From positions 1,217,001-1,281,000 of the forward strand of contig NZ_CP032684.1 of NCBI RefSeq assembly GCF_003627795.1: DNA of 64,000 nt, read 5' to 3'. Position 1 is the first letter of the stretch. Each line of letters begins with the position of its first letter. Below are positions 62,704 to 64,000 of the stretch, in pieces. Under the pieces are notes generated by a model. The model ran no database searches. It was not told the DNA's origin and was given only the letters and a program-made list of their open reading frames with translations. The position numbers and the translations under genes were made by a program. This DNA is from Rhizobium sp. CCGE531. GTDB lineage: Bacteria > Pseudomonadota > Alphaproteobacteria > Rhizobiales > Rhizobiaceae.

Positions 62704-63450
62704 GTGTCCGAGAAAGCCGTAAAACAGCAGAACGCCCTGTGGGAAAACATCAAGGTCATCGTCCAGGCGCTCGTCCTGGCCATGATCATCCGCACGGTTC
62801 TCTTTCAGCCGTTCACCATCCCGTCCGGCTCGATGATGCCGACGCTTCTTGTCGGCGACTATATCTTCGTCAACAAATTCGCCTACGGCTATTCGAAGTA
62901 TTCGCTGCCGTTCTCGCCGGATCTGTTCAGCGGCCGTATTTTGGGCAGCGAGCCGAAGCGCGGCGACGTCGTCGTGTTCCGTTTCCCGCCGAATCCGGAC
63001 GTCGACTACATCAAGCGCGTGATCGGCCTGCCGGGCGACCGCATTCAGGTGAAGAACGACATCCTCTACATCAACGGTCAGGCCATTCCGCGCGAGCCGC
63101 ACGGCACCTTCTCGTCCGATTACAGCCAGGAGCCGGGCGACAACATCCCCGTCTACAGCGAGCGCCTGCCGGATAGCGGCAAGGTCTATGACACGCTGGA
63201 TCTTTCGCCGAATTCCCGTGGCGACAATACCCAGGAATATGTCGTACCGGCCGGTCATTACTTCATGATGGGCGACAACCGCGACAATTCAGACGACAGC
63301 CGCTTCGACGTCGGTTATGTGCCTGCCGAAAACCTCATCGGCCGCGCCAGCGTCATCTTCTTCTCGCTGGGTCATGACACCTCGTTCCGCGAGGTCTGGA
63401 AATGGCCGACCAACATGCGTTGGGATCGCCTCTTCAAGGTTGTCGAATGA
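62704..63450 (+). CDS. lepB: Signal peptidase I
   Basis: Membrane serine protease that removes signal peptides. 248 residues: one N-terminal helix (VIVQALVLAMIIRTVLFQPF), catalytic Ser43 in TIPSGSMMPTLLVGDY and catalytic Lys104 in DYIKRVIGLPGDRI, and GHYFMMGDNRDNSDDSR near the end. GTG start with AAGGA 9 bases upstream. Its stop overlaps the rnc start (ATGA), implying translational coupling. Confidence 0.97.
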   Translation: MSEKAVKQQNALWENIKVIVQALVLAMIIRTVLFQPFTIPSGSMMPTLLVGDYIFVNKFAYGYSKYSLPFSPDLFSGRILGSEPKRGDVVVFRFPPNPDVDYIKRVIGLPGDRIQVKNDILYINGQAIPREPHGTFSSDYSQEPGDNIPVYSERLPDSGKVYDTLDLSPNSRGDNTQEYVVPAGHYFMMGDNRDNSDDSRFDVGYVPAENLIGRASVIFFSLGHDTSFREVWKWPTNMRWDRLFKVVE

Positions 63451-64000
63451 CGAAGGCGCAGGCGCTCTCCCAGGCGGATCGTACAAAGCTTGAGGTTGTG
63501 ATAGGCCATGAATTCGCCGAGAAGGAGCGTCTCGACAGTGCGCTGACACATGCCAGCGCCCGCGCGCACAAGACGGGAAACTACGAACGGTTGGAATTTC
63601 TCGGCGACCGGGTTCTCGGTCTCTGCATCGCCGAGCTGCTGTTCAAGACCTTCGGCGCGGCGACGGAAGGCGAACTCTCGGTTCGCCTCAACCAGCTTGT
63701 GAGCGCCGAAACCTGCGCCGAAGTCGCCGATGAGATGGAGCTGCATCTTTACATCCGCACGGGCGCCGATGTGAAAAAGCTGACGGGCAAGCGCATGCTC
63801 AACGTGCGCGCCGATGTCGTCGAAAGCCTGATTGCCGCGCTTTATCTCGATGGCGGGCTGGAAATCGCCCGCAAGTTCATCCTGCGTTTTTGGGAGCGCC
63901 GCGCCATCAGGCCGGAAGGTGCAAGGCGCGACGCCAAGACGGAACTGCAGGAATGGGCGCATGCGAAATTCGGTGTCACCCCGGTCTATAGGGTTGATGA
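63447..64000 (+). CDS. rnc: Ribonuclease III, N-terminal part; runs off the window
   Basis: Double-strand-specific RNase that processes rRNA and mRNA. About 184 codons are present of roughly 239. Catalytic signature NYERLEFLGDRVLGLCIAEL, then VRADVVESLIAALYLDGGLE with the second acidic set, and the start of the dsRNA-binding domain (DAKTELQEWAHAKFG). ATG overlaps the lepB stop by 4 bp. Confidence 0.97.
   Translation, partial: MTKAQALSQADRTKLEVVIGHEFAEKERLDSALTHASARAHKTGNYERLEFLGDRVLGLCIAELLFKTFGAATEGELSVRLNQLVSAETCAEVADEMELHLYIRTGADVKKLTGKRMLNVRADVVESLIAALYLDGGLEIARKFILRFWERRAIRPEGARRDAKTELQEWAHAKFGVTPVYRVD

Noticed and set aside
1..64000. CRISPR arrays, insertion sequences, prophage, attachment sites
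   Set aside because: No regularly spaced direct repeats, transposase, integrase or phage structural genes were found. The one tRNA (48988-49077) has no duplicated 3' end downstream that I can see.

Overview
The window reads as a chromosomal segment of a Rhizobium-type alphaproteobacterium. The evidence is gene content and order: an iolY-iolR-iolC-iolD-iolE-iolB inositol block with an IolC-DUF2090 fusion, RopA-type porins, the rpoZ - RSH - acpS - lepB - rnc core block, a family-4-like uracil-DNA glycosylase and ETF-ubiquinone oxidoreductase. Coding DNA is GC-rich with strong third-position bias, so long antisense shadow frames are common and were set aside. I see no prophage, insertion sequence, conjugative element or CRISPR array.

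Layout: 1-4.4 kb holds the N-terminal half of aminopeptidase N (minus), a TTG-started double helix-turn-helix protein, two possible small proteins, and a divergent uracil-DNA glycosylase. 4.4-10.3 kb holds a YegD-type Hsp70 and an RND efflux pair (adaptor + permease, 4-bp overlap). 10.7-14 kb holds an SDR with a degenerate active site, ETF-QO and a GNAT acetyltransferase. 14-17 kb holds a DMT exporter divergent from an Lrp/AsnC regulator, then MgtE. 17.4-20.1 kb holds a quinone-oxidoreductase-type dehydrogenase divergent from an HxlR regulator, plus an MFS exporter. 20.4-24.4 kb holds a diacylglycerol-kinase-like protein and a glutamine-synthetase-like / aminotransferase pair probably used in polyamine catabolism, separated by a palindromic repeat. 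24.4-27.1 kb holds a NUDIX hydrolase, a GT2 glycosyltransferase and a divergent UPF0104 membrane protein.

27.1-29.5 kb is an ECF42-like sigma factor preceded by three tandem YCII/DGPF proteins. 29.6-39.2 kb is a mixed stretch: small proteins, AMP nucleosidase, DUF2147, Sel1-like, HisC-like aminotransferase, PPOX protein divergent from a LysR regulator, PilZ, a glyoxalase-related protein and a MATE exporter. 39.4-47.5 kb is the inositol catabolic block, with IolR-like GGAA-N6-TTCC sites. 47.6-49.1 kb holds a ferredoxin reductase and tRNA-Ser(GCT). 49.75-52.4 kb is a tandem pair of near-identical porins, each with a strong terminator. 52.4-57.9 kb holds an alpha/beta hydrolase, a soluble lytic transglycosylase, dapA, smpB and a NYN-domain protein. 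58.2-64 kb is core: rpoZ, RSH, a DUF3563 miniprotein, DUF2062, acpS, lepB and the start of rnc.

Most genes belong to well-known families. I did not find a clearly new large system. The least explained items are an 18-bp motif TTTGTGC-NN-TGCAACAAA upstream of both the efflux pair and mgtE, the sigma/triple-YCII unit, the SDR and glycosylase with altered active-site motifs, and several miniproteins.
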